Shown piece after piece: positions 14,981-23,715 of a stretch of DNA of 32,728 nt (positions are counted from its first letter, which is position 1; every line of letters starts with the position of its first letter). The DNA lies in the NCBI GenBank assembly GCA_001443375.1, contig LDXM01000029.1, positions 1 to 32,728 on the forward strand, given 5' to 3'. Below the pieces are notes generated by a model. The model was not told the origin of the DNA. It ran no database searches and was given only the letters and a program-made list of their open reading frames with translations. This stretch comes from Chloroflexi bacterium CSP1-4. GTDB taxonomy: Bacteria > Chloroflexota > Limnocylindria > Limnocylindrales > CSP1-4. A program made the translations under genes and the position numbers.

Positions 14981-15837
14981 GCGACACGGCACCTCCCGTC
15001 CTCGAGGCGCGCGGCGTCTCGAAGTACTTCGGTCGCGTGATCGCCCTGGAGGACGTCTCGCTGAGCGTGCGCGCCGGCGAGGTCAACTGCCTCCTGGGCG
15101 ACAACGGCGCCGGCAAGTCCACCCTCATCAAGCTGCTCTCGGGCGTTTACCAGCCCGACTCCGGCACGCTGCTGATGGACGGCCAGCCGCTCGAGCTCGC
15201 CTCGCCACGCGATGCCCTGGACCGGGGAATCGCCACCGTCTTCCAGGACCTCGCGGTCATGCCGCTCATGAGCATCACCCGCAACTTCTTCCTCGGCTCT
15301 GAGCCGACAAGGGGCAGCGGACCGTTCCGGCGCTTCGACCTGGCGGCCTGCGACGACATCGCTCGTGCGCAGATGCGCGAGATCGGCATCGAGGTGCGCG
15401 ACACCTCGCAGCTGGTCGGGACACTGTCGGGCGGGGAGCGGCAGACGGTGGCCATCGCCCGCGCCGAGTACTTCGGCGCGCGGGCGCTGATCCTCGACGA
15501 GCCGACCTCCGCGCTGGGCGTCAAGGAGGCAGCCATCGTCCTGCGCCACGTCCTGCGCGCGCGCAGCCGCGGACTGGCGGTCATCTTCATCACCCACAAC
15601 GTGCAGCACGCGCTGCCGATCGGCGACACGTTCACGATCCTCAACCACGGTCGGCTGGCGGGGACGTACCGGCGCGGCGAGGTGGATCTCGAGCAGCTGC
15701 TCCGCCTCATGGGCGGCGGCGAGGAGCTGAACGAGCTGGCGCGGGAGCTGGAGGAGCTGGCGCGGGAGAACGCCGGCGCACGGGTTGCTCGCACCGTGCC
15801 GCCGCCGGCCGAGGTGCCGCCGCCCCCGGCCGGCTGA
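14977..15837 (+). CDS. Sugar ABC transporter ATP-binding protein (FrcA-like)
   Basis: 286 aa with a single ATPase domain, unlike the double-domain RbsA/MglA type; this is the FrcA type. Walker [10 protein letters not shown] (~residues 45-53), Q-loop VFQDLAVMP, signature LSGGERQ, Walker [12 protein letters not shown]-loop FITHN. The D-loop reads SALGVKE as in this family. The C-terminal tail [17 protein letters not shown] is a short charged helix encoded by two identical 15-bp repeats, followed by a proline-rich end. It follows the permease with a 4-bp overlap and the LacI gene starts 13 bp later. Confidence 0.93.
   Translation: MSDTAPPVLEARGVSKYFGRVIALEDVSLSVRAGEVNCLLGDNGAGKSTLIKLLSGVYQPDSGTLLMDGQPLELASPRDALDRGIATVFQDLAVMPLMSITRNFFLGSEPTRGSGPFRRFDLAACDDIARAQMREIGIEVRDTSQLVGTLSGGERQTVAIARAEYFGARALILDEPTSALGVKEAAIVLRHVLRARSRGLAVIFITHNVQHALPIGDTFTILNHGRLAGTYRRGEVDLEQLLRLMGGGEELNELARELEELARENAGARVARTVPPPAEVPPPPAG
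15733..15768 (+). repeat. Two direct 15-bp repeats inside the ATPase gene
   Basis: GAGCTGGCGCGGGAG occurs at 15733-15747 and 15754-15768, a 21-bp period that encodes two heptads of the C-terminal helix ([12 protein letters not shown]). Such a tandem repeat can change in number by slippage. Confidence 0.75.
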
Positions 15838-15850
15838 CGCGAGCCTCACC

Positions 15851-16849
15851 GTGCCGACGACGATCGCCGAGGTCGCGGCCCGGGCGGGCGTTTCCATCGC
15901 GACCGTCAGCCGCGTGCTGGCGGGCATGCCCGGGGCGCGGCCGGAGACCCGCGAGCGGGTGCTGGCCGTGGCGCGGGAGCTGCGCTACCGGCCCTCTGGC
16001 GTGGCGCAGTCCCTGAAGCGCCGGGCGACCCGCACGTTGGGCCTGATCATCACCGACATCGCCAACCCGTTCTTCCCCGACCTCGTGCGGGCCGTCGAGG
16101 ACGCCGCCCGCGAGGCCGGCTACACCGTCCTGCTCTGCAACGGCGCCGACGACCCCGAGCGGGAGGCGGCCTACCTCGAGCTGCTGGCCAGCCGCCGCGT
16201 GGACGGGATGATCGTGGCCTCCAGCGCGCTGACCGAACGCCATGGACGCTGGCTGGCGACGGCCCCACTGCCGGCGGTGCTCGTCAATTGCGCGGACGCG
16301 GAGGGGCGCCTGCCCGCCATCCTCAGCGACAGCCGCGACGGCGGACGCCAGGCGGCCGCGCACCTGCTCGGCCTGGGGCACGGGCAGCTGGGGCATATCC
16401 GCGGTCCCCGGCCACATGCGGCCGCCGCGGAACGACACGCTGGGGTCCTGGACGCCCTGGCCGACGCCGGGGTCGACCAGCAGACGCTCGTCGTCGTCGA
16501 GGGCGATGGCCACGTCGCAGGTGGGGAGCGGGCGGCGCGTGAGCTACTGCGGCTGGCCCCGAACACGACGGCCATGGCCTGCTACAACGACCTGACCGCG
16601 ATCGGCGCATTGCGCGCCGTGCGGGCGCTGGGCCTGGCCGCCCCCGGCGACGTCAGCGTCGTCGGTTTCGACGACATCGACCTGGCCCGCTACGTGGACC
16701 CGCCGCTCACCACGATCGCGCAGCAGACCGAGCACATGGGGCGCTGGGCCGTGCGGGCGCTCATCGGAGGCGACGGACCGTCACCCGGAGCGGAGATGCT
16801 GCCCGTGCACCTCGTCGTGCGCGGTTCGACCGCGCCGCCGCGCGGCTGA
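15851..16849 (+). CDS. LacI-family transcriptional regulator
   Basis: 332 aa. The N-terminal helix-turn-helix TIAEVAARAGVSIATVSRVLAG (residues ~4-25) and the hinge-helix region RYRPSGVAQSLKRR are canonical LacI/GalR. The effector domain follows with LGLIITDIANPFFPDLVRAV, GMIVASS, GHIRGP and VSVVGFDDIDLARYVDPPLTTI. It most likely senses the imported sugar and controls this cluster through the operator at 11665-11680. The GTG at 15851 has no strong ribosome binding site and starts 13 bp after the ATPase stop, so expression depends on the operon. Its 3' end overlaps the convergent kinase gene by 69 bp. Confidence 0.92.
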   Translation: MPTTIAEVAARAGVSIATVSRVLAGMPGARPETRERVLAVARELRYRPSGVAQSLKRRATRTLGLIITDIANPFFPDLVRAVEDAAREAGYTVLLCNGADDPEREAAYLELLASRRVDGMIVASSALTERHGRWLATAPLPAVLVNCADAEGRLPAILSDSRDGGRQAAAHLLGLGHGQLGHIRGPRPHAAAAERHAGVLDALADAGVDQQTLVVVEGDGHVAGGERAARELLRLAPNTTAMACYNDLTAIGALRAVRALGLAAPGDVSVVGFDDIDLARYVDPPLTTIAQQTEHMGRWAVRALIGGDGPSPGAEMLPVHLVVRGSTAPPRG

Positions 16850-17830
16850 GGCGGCCAGGGCCGCCCGCCAGCCCCCGTCCCGGTAGGAGCCCACGCGGTC
16901 GGCTGCGCTGGGCTCGACGAAGCGGCGGACGCGCTCGCGGACCATGCGCATCCGAACAGCGTCCCGGTCGGCCACCCCGGCCAGGCCCGGCGCCTCCACG
17001 ACAAGCGAGCCGGCGGCGGCCGCGACCCGCAGGTCGAGACGGCGGCGCTGGTGCCCGCCGATGCCGTGGTGCACGGCCGTCGAGAGGAGCGCGGCGAGGA
17101 ACGTGTCGCCGGCGCCCGTCGGGTCGACCTCCCCGTCGCTCTCCGCGGCGCGGTAGCGGAGCGTCTCGGCCGGCCCGTCTTCGCCGAGTGCGATCAGCAG
17201 GCCGCCCTCCCATCCCTGCGTGATGAGCAGGTGGGCGCCGGGCCTGAGCAACGGGAAGAGCGACTCCAGCGGCGTAGCCGGGTCCAGGTCGTGGTGGCTG
17301 GCGCCGACGATGTCCGCTCGCCACAGCAGCGGCGAGGCCTGCGGCGGCTTGCGGCTGACCAGCTCCCCTGCCACGAGGCGGCGCAGGAACCCCTGCCAGG
17401 CGACGCTGACCATGGCCTCGGCCGGGATGGCTGCCACCCAGTCGTCGCTGACCTCGCCGGCGACCGGGACCATCGACCAGGCAGTCGCCCGCTGCCAGGA
17501 CTCCGGGAGGGGCGGGACCGGCAGGGGCACCCCCGGGCGGACGCACGTCTGGCGGCGCCCGGCTGGCGTCTCCTCGTTGAGGAAGACGGGGCCCTCGGGG
17601 AGCGGCACGAGCATGAGGTCCACGCCGGCCCCACGCAGGAGGTCGAGCTCGGCGGCGCTGCGGGCCTCGGCCTCCACGCCGACCACGGCCGCGGTGCGCA
17701 GGCCGAGTCGTGCCGTGGTCAGCGCCGAGTACGTCACGCCGCCACCCAGGCGCCAGCCGCGGGGGTCGTCCGGGGCCACGTCCCGGCAGGCCGAGCCGAC
17801 GTGGAGGACCTCGGGCGAGCCGGCCGTCAC
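16781..17830 (-). CDS. PfkB-family carbohydrate kinase
   Basis: 349 aa. The ribokinase fold shows the N-terminal GGGVTYSALTTARLGLRTAAVVGV segment and the C-terminal ATP/anion-hole motif DPTGAGDTFLAALL, in which the aspartate of GAGD is the catalytic base. LLITQGWEGGLL and LRYRAAESDGEVDPTG fit PfkB kinases. The last ~35 residues are an arginine-rich extension that lies antisense to the end of the LacI gene. The start is a GTG at 17830 with GGGG as a weak ribosome binding site. It is convergent with the sugar operon and may phosphorylate the imported substrate or its oxidised product; that pairing is inference from neighbourhood. Confidence 0.85.
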   Translation of the reverse strand: MTAGSPEVLHVGSACRDVAPDDPRGWRLGGGVTYSALTTARLGLRTAAVVGVEAEARSAAELDLLRGAGVDLMLVPLPEGPVFLNEETPAGRRQTCVRPGVPLPVPPLPESWQRATAWSMVPVAGEVSDDWVAAIPAEAMVSVAWQGFLRRLVAGELVSRKPPQASPLLWRADIVGASHHDLDPATPLESLFPLLRPGAHLLITQGWEGGLLIALGEDGPAETLRYRAAESDGEVDPTGAGDTFLAALLSTAVHHGIGGHQRRRLDLRVAAAAGSLVVEAPGLAGVADRDAVRMRMVRERVRRFVEPSAADRVGSYRDGGWRAALAASAARRRGRTAHDEVHGQHLRSG

Positions 17831-17901
17831 GACGACCCCACGGACGCGCGCGGCCGGGCCGGTGTAGCCTGAGCCCGCAAGCCGACGTTCCCGGAGATGC
17901 C

Positions 17902-18282
17902 GTGTACTTCTACGAGCTCCACGAGGGCGACGCCGACCTCCTCAACGATGTCCTACTGGTCCACGACGAAGAATTCGACGAGGAGGAGTTCCTCGAACTC
18001 GTCCTGGAGGCGCGCTCCGCCGTCCTGCGGTCGTTCGAGGAGGATACGCTCGTCGAGGCCGTGGCGAACGAGCTGGAACGTCGTCACGGCTTCACCTTCA
18101 TCCACGACGCCCGGCTGCGGGTCTCCGTCTTCGTCTCGAGCGAAGAGGGCGAAACCGCCGTCGTGGGGCTCGACGAGGGCGACGCCGGGGGCGAGGAGGA
18201 CGAGGACGACGATGAGGATGGGGCGAGGACCGGCTTCCGCTCGCTCGTCGTGGACATGGAGCGCGGCCCGGATCTCAACTGA
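17902..18282 (+). CDS. Acidic hypothetical protein
   Basis: 126 aa, strongly acidic. The N-terminal half (YFYELHEGDADLLNDVLLVH, then EEFLELVLEARSAVLRSFEE and LVEAVANELERRHGF) is predicted helical, with a short beta-like stretch ARLRVSVFVSS. Then comes a low-complexity run of Glu/Asp/Gly (~residues 95-110) and a short closing FRSLVVDMERGPDLN. I do not recognise the family. The GTG at 17902 has GGAG six to nine bases upstream, better supported than other starts. A TAGCCT -10-like box lies near 17864. It is divergent from the PfkB gene and convergent with the YchF-type gene, so it is a single-gene unit. Confidence 0.7.
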   Translation: MYFYELHEGDADLLNDVLLVHDEEFDEEEFLELVLEARSAVLRSFEEDTLVEAVANELERRHGFTFIHDARLRVSVFVSSEEGETAVVGLDEGDAGGEEDEDDDEDGARTGFRSLVVDMERGPDLN

Positions 18283-18305
18283 GGAGGCCGCCCGGTGACC
18301 GAGAC

Positions 18306-19409
18306 TCAGACGTTGAAGAGAACCTCGATGACGTCCCCGTCGCGCACGCGGTACGTCTTCCCCTCCGCGCGCAGCTTCCCGTGCTTGCGCGCCTCGGCCA
18401 TCGAGCCCAGCGCCAGGAGGTCCTCGCAGAGCACGACCTCGGCCCGGATGAAGCCGCGCGCGAGGTCCGAGTGGATGGCCGCGGCGGCGTCCACGGCCGT
18501 GTCGCCATCGTGGATCGTCCAGGCGCGCGTCTCGTCAGGGCCGACGGTGAAGAAGCTGATCAGCCCGAGCAGGCGGTAGCTGAGGCGGATGACGCGGTCG
18601 AGGCTTGACTCGGCCAGGCCGAGCTCTTCGCGGAAGACCGCCGCCGATTCCTCGTCCAGCTCTCCGATCTCCATCTCGATGCGCGCCGAGAGCGCGTCGA
18701 CGAGGCTCTGCCGGTGATCGTAGCGCACACGGACGGCGTCGGTCAGGGTCGGCGCGCGCGCCAGGTCCGCCTCCCCGACGTTGAGCAGCACGAGCACCGG
18801 CTTCTCGGTCAGGAAGCGGAAGCCGCGCACGATCTTGGCCTCGTCGCCGTCGAGCCCGAGATCGCGGATGGGCGTGCCGGCGGCGAGGCCGGGCACGATG
18901 CGCTCGAGGACGGCCAGCTCGCGCTCGTTCGCCTCGCGCTCGGACGGCGTGCCGTGCCGGCCGGTCGTGCGCAGCTTGTCGAGCCGCTTCTCGGCCATGG
19001 CCAGGTCGGCCAGCGTGAGCTCGAGGTCGAGATGCTCGAGGTCGCGCCAGGCGTCGACGCTCCCGCTGGGATGGGGCACGGCGGGGTCCTCGAAGGCGCG
19101 CACGACGTGGAGCAGCGCGTCGGCGTTGCGCAGCCGCGCCAGCGCCTCGGCCGGCATGTCGTTGGCGCCCGCGCCCCCGTCGGCCGCCGGCGGCGGCGCC
19201 GGCAGGTCGAGGTACGTCACGTCGGCGGGCACCTCGCGCTTCGGATGAAAGAGCGCCGTGAGGCGCTCGAGCCGCTCGTCGGGGACCTTGACCACGCCGA
19301 CGTTGACGGTCAGACCACCGTACCCGCCGGTCTCGGCATGGCCGCGCGTGAGCGTGTTGAAGACGGTCGTCTTGCCCGAGCCGGCCAGGCCGACGATGGC
19401 GACCTGCAC
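18306..19409 (-). CDS. ychF: Divergent YchF/OLA1-type P-loop GTPase/ATPase with TGS domain
   Basis: 367 aa, close to the family's ~363. Obg-like layout: P-loop at residues 7-15, a helical insert around 135-200, the LLNVGEADL segment in place of NKxD as in YchF, then a C-terminal TGS domain (SYRLLGLISFFTVGPDETRAW, then GDTAVDAAAAIHSDLARGFIRAE and GKTYRVRDGDVIEVLFNV). YchF binds ATP and ribosomes and responds to oxidative stress. It is odd in two places: the P-loop is GLAGSGKTT rather than GxPNVGKST, and the G3 region reads YLDLPAPPP instead of D-x-AG, so switch II is altered. It starts with GTG, 2 bp after the stop of the upstream dehydrogenase gene, and is the last gene of the long operon. 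Confidence 0.85.
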   Translation of the reverse strand: MQVAIVGLAGSGKTTVFNTLTRGHAETGGYGGLTVNVGVVKVPDERLERLTALFHPKREVPADVTYLDLPAPPPAADGGAGANDMPAEALARLRNADALLHVVRAFEDPAVPHPSGSVDAWRDLEHLDLELTLADLAMAEKRLDKLRTTGRHGTPSEREANERELAVLERIVPGLAAGTPIRDLGLDGDEAKIVRGFRFLTEKPVLVLLNVGEADLARAPTLTDAVRVRYDHRQSLVDALSARIEMEIGELDEESAAVFREELGLAESSLDRVIRLSYRLLGLISFFTVGPDETRAWTIHDGDTAVDAAAAIHSDLARGFIRAEVVLCEDLLALGSMAEARKHGKLRAEGKTYRVRDGDVIEVLFNV

Positions 19410-19411
19410 GG

Positions 19412-20485
19412 TCAGTAACCGAGCCCGGAGTCGACCACGTTGAGCAGCGGCTGCCCGACCTGGAAGCGACGCAGGTTCTGGCAGAACAGCTCGATGCTGC
19501 GGTCGAGCACCCGGCCGCTCGACCAGCTCGTGTGCGGCGTGACGATGACGTTGTCGAGCTCGTAGAAGGGCGACTCGGGCGGCAGGGGCTCGTCACGGAA
19601 GGCGTCGAGCACGGCGCCGCCGATGCGCCCCTCACGCAGCGCCCGCAGGAGAGCCCGCTCGTCCACGAGGCGGCCGCGGGCGACGTTGATGAGCCACGCG
19701 CCCGGCTTCATCGCGGCCAGCGCGGCGTCGTCGATGAGGTCCTCGGTCTGCGGCGTGAGCGGCAGGGCGAGAACGACGAAGTCGCTCGCCGCGAGGAGCT
19801 CCAGCAGCCCTTCCGGCGGGAGGATCCGCGTCAGCGACTGATCGATCGGCGGCTGTTCCTCACGGTCCTCGACGCTCGGGTCCGGGACGGCGCCGTCGGC
19901 CGTCCGCCGGCGTGTCGCGATGACACGGCAGCCGAACGTCGTGGCCAGCGCCGCGACCGCCCGCCCGATGGAACCCAGGCCCACCACGCCGATGGTCACG
20001 TCGCGCATCTCGCGCGCCACAAGCGGTTGCCACGTCCGCTCGCGCTGGAGCTCCAGGAGCTGGGGCAGGCGGCGCGAGACGGCCAGGACCATGAGCATCA
20101 CGTACTCGGCGATGGGCCGGCTGAAGACGCCGCGCGCGTTGGTGATGGCCAGACCGCGTTGCCGCGCCGCCGGGGTCAGCACCCGCTCCACGCCGGCCGT
20201 CGCCGAGTGGACCCAGCGCAGCTCCGGGCAGCGCGCCAGCAGGCGGTCAAAGACGGCGGCCGGCAGCGGGCCGCGCAGGAGCACTTCGACATCGTCGAGG
20301 GGCGCATCGGCGAGTCCCTCCAGCGAGACCGTGACGATGCGCGAGCCGGGCGCTGCCTCGCGGATGCGTTCGAGGTCGGCCGGACGGTAGCGGGCCGACA
20401 GGATGGGCGTGAGCGCGATGGCGGCGGGCACGCCCCCCGGGCCGGACCCGGGGCCGGTGCGCGCGCCGGTGGCCGTGTCGCTCAC
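19412..20485 (-). CDS. D-2-hydroxyacid dehydrogenase family protein
   Basis: 357 aa. The NAD-binding domain shows GVVGLGSIGRAVAALATTFG, the substrate/catalytic arginine is in NVARGRLVDE, the glutamate in LDAFRDEPLP and the histidine in VTPHTSWSS, the complete R-E-H triad of D-isomer-specific 2-hydroxyacid dehydrogenases. An insert of about 25 residues (PDPSVEDREEQPPIDQSLTR) after the dinucleotide-binding motif is unusual. Substrate open; glyoxylate/hydroxypyruvate-type ketoacids are typical. The GTG at 20485 overlaps the stop of the DUF2342 gene as GTGA; the frame is open further upstream but that part is out of character. Member of the long minus-strand operon. Confidence 0.87.
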   Translation of the reverse strand: MSDTATGARTGPGSGPGGVPAAIALTPILSARYRPADLERIREAAPGSRIVTVSLEGLADAPLDDVEVLLRGPLPAAVFDRLLARCPELRWVHSATAGVERVLTPAARQRGLAITNARGVFSRPIAEYVMLMVLAVSRRLPQLLELQRERTWQPLVAREMRDVTIGVVGLGSIGRAVAALATTFGCRVIATRRRTADGAVPDPSVEDREEQPPIDQSLTRILPPEGLLELLAASDFVVLALPLTPQTEDLIDDAALAAMKPGAWLINVARGRLVDERALLRALREGRIGGAVLDAFRDEPLPPESPFYELDNVIVTPHTSWSSGRVLDRSIELFCQNLRRFQVGQPLLNVVDSGLGY

Positions 20486-21681
20486 GCGCGGGCCGCAGGC
20501 ACGACGCGACGCAGCCAGGCCGCCGGATCGGCCAGCTCCGCCTCGCTGGGGAGCGCCTCCGGGCCACTCCATAGCCGGTCCAAGGCGACCTCGCCACCTC
20601 CCGCAGCGACGCCGGCCACGAAGCGCTCGCCGCGCCGGTACTGCTCGAGCTTGAGATCGAGCCCCGTGAGCCGGGCAACGAGGCGCTCGAGGCCCTTCCG
20701 CGGTGCCGCCCGGCGCGCCTCGAAGCGCACACGGACCGTGGCCACATCGGCCATCAGTTCCGCGCCGACAGCGTCCATCATCCAGTCGCTGAAGCCCTCC
20801 AGGAGGCTCATCACGACCTGCACCTCGCGCATCAACCGGCGCTGCTCGGGCGAGAGGAGCGCCGAGAGGGCGTCGGCGTCATCGCGCCGCCAGCGGCGCA
20901 CCAGTTCGGCCACGCCCTCCACGCGGAAGGTGTTGGCCTCCTCGAGGAAGGAGGCCAGCTGGCGCTCCAGGCGCTCGGCCAGGTAGGGGCGCAGCCAGGG
21001 ATGCGCCTCGAACTCGAAGGCGTGGGTCGTCTCGTGGAGGGCGATCCACGTCCGCATCTCGGCCAGCGGCACGTCGAGCTGGCGGGCCGTCTGGCGGATG
21101 TTCTCCTCGACGAAGAGCAGCCGGCCCGGGGACGTCTCGGCCGAGAGGAGTGCGACGTCGTACTGGCCGAGCACGCGCGTGCCCAGGTAGCCGAGCAGGA
21201 AGCCGACCTGGCGGGTGGTGATGAACCGGTTGGCGAAGGCGGCGATGCTGGCGCCGAAGCCCGGGCTGGGCGGCCGCTCGCCCAGGAGCGACGCCTCGAG
21301 CCGGGCGACCAGCTCGCGGAACGTCCCCATGTTCGCCGCTGCCCAGCCGGCGCGATCGACGACCGCGTGGCGCTCCACGACCCCCGGCAGCGGCCTGCCC
21401 AAGCGCGCCTCGAGGCGGGGCACGATGCGCGCCATGATGTCCGCCCAGGCCGGCTCGACCGCGGTCAGCTCGGTCGGGTCGAGGGCGCCCTGAGCGGCAC
21501 GCAGGCGCTTCGCCGCGATCGCCTCCGCCAGGGGCCAGTCGACCAGGCCGCGCCGGGCGACGGCCTCCGCGCGACGCCCGATCCATTCCGCCACGACCCC
21601 GGCGGCGAGGCCGACGACGAGACCCAGCTGCCAGGTTCGCGCGCGACGGGGGCGCAGCGCGACGGCGCGTCCGGCGCTCAC
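20482..21681 (-). CDS. Zinc-dependent metalloprotease-like protein, DUF2342/zincin_2
   Basis: 399 aa. The zinc motif is WIALHETTHAFEFEAHPWLR (HExxH near residue 192), and the family segments VVDRAGWAAANMGTF and GFLLGYLGTRVLGQYDVALL are present, as in DUF2342 proteins described as coenzyme F420 biosynthesis-associated. A basic N-terminus followed by a hydrophobic stretch (TWQLGLVVGLAAGVVAEW) suggests a membrane anchor. Enzymatic activity has, as far as I know, not been shown for the family. It starts with a GTG overlapping the murI stop as GTGA (21678-21681) and its own stop overlaps the next start by 4 bp, so it is embedded in a tight operon. Confidence 0.88.
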   Translation of the reverse strand: MSAGRAVALRPRRARTWQLGLVVGLAAGVVAEWIGRRAEAVARRGLVDWPLAEAIAAKRLRAAQGALDPTELTAVEPAWADIMARIVPRLEARLGRPLPGVVERHAVVDRAGWAAANMGTFRELVARLEASLLGERPPSPGFGASIAAFANRFITTRQVGFLLGYLGTRVLGQYDVALLSAETSPGRLLFVEENIRQTARQLDVPLAEMRTWIALHETTHAFEFEAHPWLRPYLAERLERQLASFLEEANTFRVEGVAELVRRWRRDDADALSALLSPEQRRLMREVQVVMSLLEGFSDWMMDAVGAELMADVATVRVRFEARRAAPRKGLERLVARLTGLDLKLEQYRRGERFVAGVAAGGGEVALDRLWSGPEALPSEAELADPAAWLRRVVPAARA

Positions 21682-22535
21682 GCCGCACCCCGCAGCACGA
21701 CCCGCTCCACGGTCGGGAAGAGGTTGCCGAAGAGCCGCTCAGCGGTGCGGCAAAAGGCGGCCGCGTCCCCGGTCGTCAGCTGGAGGTGCCTCGCAACGGC
21801 GCCGGGGGAGGCGGCCAGGCCGTTCACCTCGAGCAGGCCGGCGAGCACGCTGGCGGTGGCCGAGGCCGAGTCGATGATGGCGATGCCGTCGCCGACGGAG
21901 CGCTCGAGCACCGGCACCAGGAGCGGGTAGTGCGTGCAGCCGAGCAGCAGCGTGTCGATGCGCTCGTGCTCCGGCAGCGGGAAGACGAACTCGCCGTCGG
22001 CGCCGCGCTCCCCGAGCAGCGGCGCCAGCGCCGCGCGGACCGCGGCCTCGACCTCGGGACCCTCCAGGCGACCGGCCTCGACCAGCGGCACGAGGGCGGG
22101 CGTGGCGTGCTCGTAGACCTCGACGAAAGGATTCTCATCCTTGATGGCGTGGAAGTAGGCACGCGAGCGGACCGTGGCCGGCGTCGCGATGACGCCCACG
22201 CGGCGGCAGCGGGTGGCCAGGGCGGCGGCAGTCGCGCCCGGCCGCACGACGCCCACGATGGGCAGGTCGTAGCGGGCACGCATCTGCGGCAGGGCCACCG
22301 CGCTCGACGTGTTGCAGGCCACGACGATGGCCTTCACCTCGCGCGCGGCGAGCTCGTCCACGCACGCCAGGCTGAAGCGGCGGACCTCGTCGTCGGAGCG
22401 CCGGCCATAGGGCGTGCGCAGGTTGTCACCGAGGTAGACCGTCGACTCGTCGGGAAGCCGCCGCAGGACCTCGCGCAGGACGGTCAGGCCGCCGACCCCC
22501 GAATCGAAGAAACCGATCGGGCGCGCGTCGACCAT
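21678..22535 (-). CDS. murI: Glutamate racemase
   Basis: 285 aa. MurI converts L- to D-glutamate for peptidoglycan. Visible marks: IGFFDSGVGGLTVLREV at the start, the first catalytic cysteine in VVACNTSSAVA (~residue 74), and the second in LLGCTHYPLL (~residue 200). The usual GDT-x-R-xPYG motif reads GDNLRTPYG here, with Asn for Thr. The ATG at 22535 follows the stop of the CpaE-like gene by 5 bp. Its presence suggests a peptidoglycan-containing cell wall. Confidence 0.93.
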   Translation of the reverse strand: MVDARPIGFFDSGVGGLTVLREVLRRLPDESTVYLGDNLRTPYGRRSDDEVRRFSLACVDELAAREVKAIVVACNTSSAVALPQMRARYDLPIVGVVRPGATAAALATRCRRVGVIATPATVRSRAYFHAIKDENPFVEVYEHATPALVPLVEAGRLEGPEVEAAVRAALAPLLGERGADGEFVFPLPEHERIDTLLLGCTHYPLLVPVLERSVGDGIAIIDSASATASVLAGLLEVNGLAASPGAVARHLQLTTGDAAAFCRTAERLFGNLFPTVERVVLRGAA

Positions 22536-22540
22536 CGCCG

Positions 22541-23707
22541 TCAGCGGCGTCGCTTGACGGGCTCCGCGACGCCCGCCGAGGCCAACGCCATGAGGTCCGT
22601 GGCGATGCGCGCCATCTCCGCACTGATCTGCGCGGCCGGGTCGGCGAGGACGAAGGGGATGCCCTGGTTGTTCGACTCGACGACCAGCGCGCCACCACTC
22701 GTGAGCCGGAACTCCGGCTCACGGCCGAGGGACGCGACCAGCGAGGCCGGGTCGATGCCCCCGTTCGAATCGGCACGGTTGAGCAGGTAGCGGACCTTCG
22801 AGGGGGGATAGCCGATGGACCGGAAGAACTCGGCCATCGAGCGCGTGTTGACGATCGTCGTCGAGTCGTAGGTGACGATCTCGACGATCACGTCGCTGGC
22901 GTCGAGGAAGGCCATGGCCATCTCACCGACCGCGGCCGGCGTGTCGACGACGACGACCGAGTAGACACGCCGCAGGATCGAGAGGACCTTGTCGACGTCG
23001 CGCACCGTGAGCATCTCGTGCATCTCGACGCGCGGCGGAGCGAGCAGGATGTCGATGCCCGACGGGTCACGCCAGAGGACGTCGGAGAGGTCGCTCTCGG
23101 CGATACGGTCGGTGGGCAGATCGAGGATCGACGGCGTGTCGGCGGGCACGCGCAGGAGCGAGCGCAGGTCGCCGAACTGGAGGCTCCCGTCCACGAGGAC
23201 CGTCTTCACGTCGCCCAGCTGGGCCAGGGCCACCGCGAGGTTGAACGCGATCGTCGTCTTCCCCACCCCGCCCTTGGGCGCGAAGATGGAGTAGACGAAC
23301 GAGCGGCCCTCGGGCTTCGAGGCCTCCGCCTCGGCCGCCACCGTCTGCAGGAGGTTGATCAGCTCGTAGCCGCTGAAGGGCATGGTCAGGACGTAGTCCA
23401 CGCCCTTCGACGGGTCGCGCTGGACCGGGTTCTGGGGCACGGTCAGGACGATCGTCGGCAGACGAAGGTCGCCCTCGCGCAGGTTCGCCGCCACCGCGAG
23501 GCCACGCACCTTGCCCTGCAGCAGCGCGTCGACGATGACGATGTCCGGGCGCAGCTCCTTCACCAGGCCCGGCACCTTGCGGCCGTCGCTGACGACGTCG
23601 AGGAGCCTGACCTGCTGTTGGGCGTTCAGCAGCCCACGAACGTACTGGGCGACCTGCGGGACGTCCTCGACGAGCAGCAGCCGGATCTGGCTTGCGGCGG
23701 TGGACAC
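22541..23707 (-). CDS. CpaE/TadZ-like protein: pseudo-receiver plus MinD-type ATPase
   Basis: 388 aa. Residues ~8-125 form a response-regulator receiver fold: acidic pair in LLLVEDVPQ and the acceptor aspartate in DIVIVDALLQG. The conserved lysine before PF is replaced by methionine (LTMPFSGYEL), so phosphorylation signalling is probably lost or altered. Residues ~135-375 are a ParA/MinD ATPase with deviant Walker A KGGVGKTT, then VLVDGSLQFGDL and VVVVDTPAAV. This pair is the CpaE/TadZ layout, which localises type IVc (Tad) pilus machinery, but no tad genes are near. The GTG at 23707 has TATAGT (23720-23715) 7 nt upstream and no ribosome binding site; the box overlaps the stop of the preceding gene. 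Confidence 0.87.
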   Translation of the reverse strand: MSTAASQIRLLLVEDVPQVAQYVRGLLNAQQQVRLLDVVSDGRKVPGLVKELRPDIVIVDALLQGKVRGLAVAANLREGDLRLPTIVLTVPQNPVQRDPSKGVDYVLTMPFSGYELINLLQTVAAEAEASKPEGRSFVYSIFAPKGGVGKTTIAFNLAVALAQLGDVKTVLVDGSLQFGDLRSLLRVPADTPSILDLPTDRIAESDLSDVLWRDPSGIDILLAPPRVEMHEMLTVRDVDKVLSILRRVYSVVVVDTPAAVGEMAMAFLDASDVIVEIVTYDSTTIVNTRSMAEFFRSIGYPPSKVRYLLNRADSNGGIDPASLVASLGREPEFRLTSGGALVVESNNQGIPFVLADPAAQISAEMARIATDLMALASAGVAEPVKRRR

Positions 23708-23715
23708 GTGGCCGA

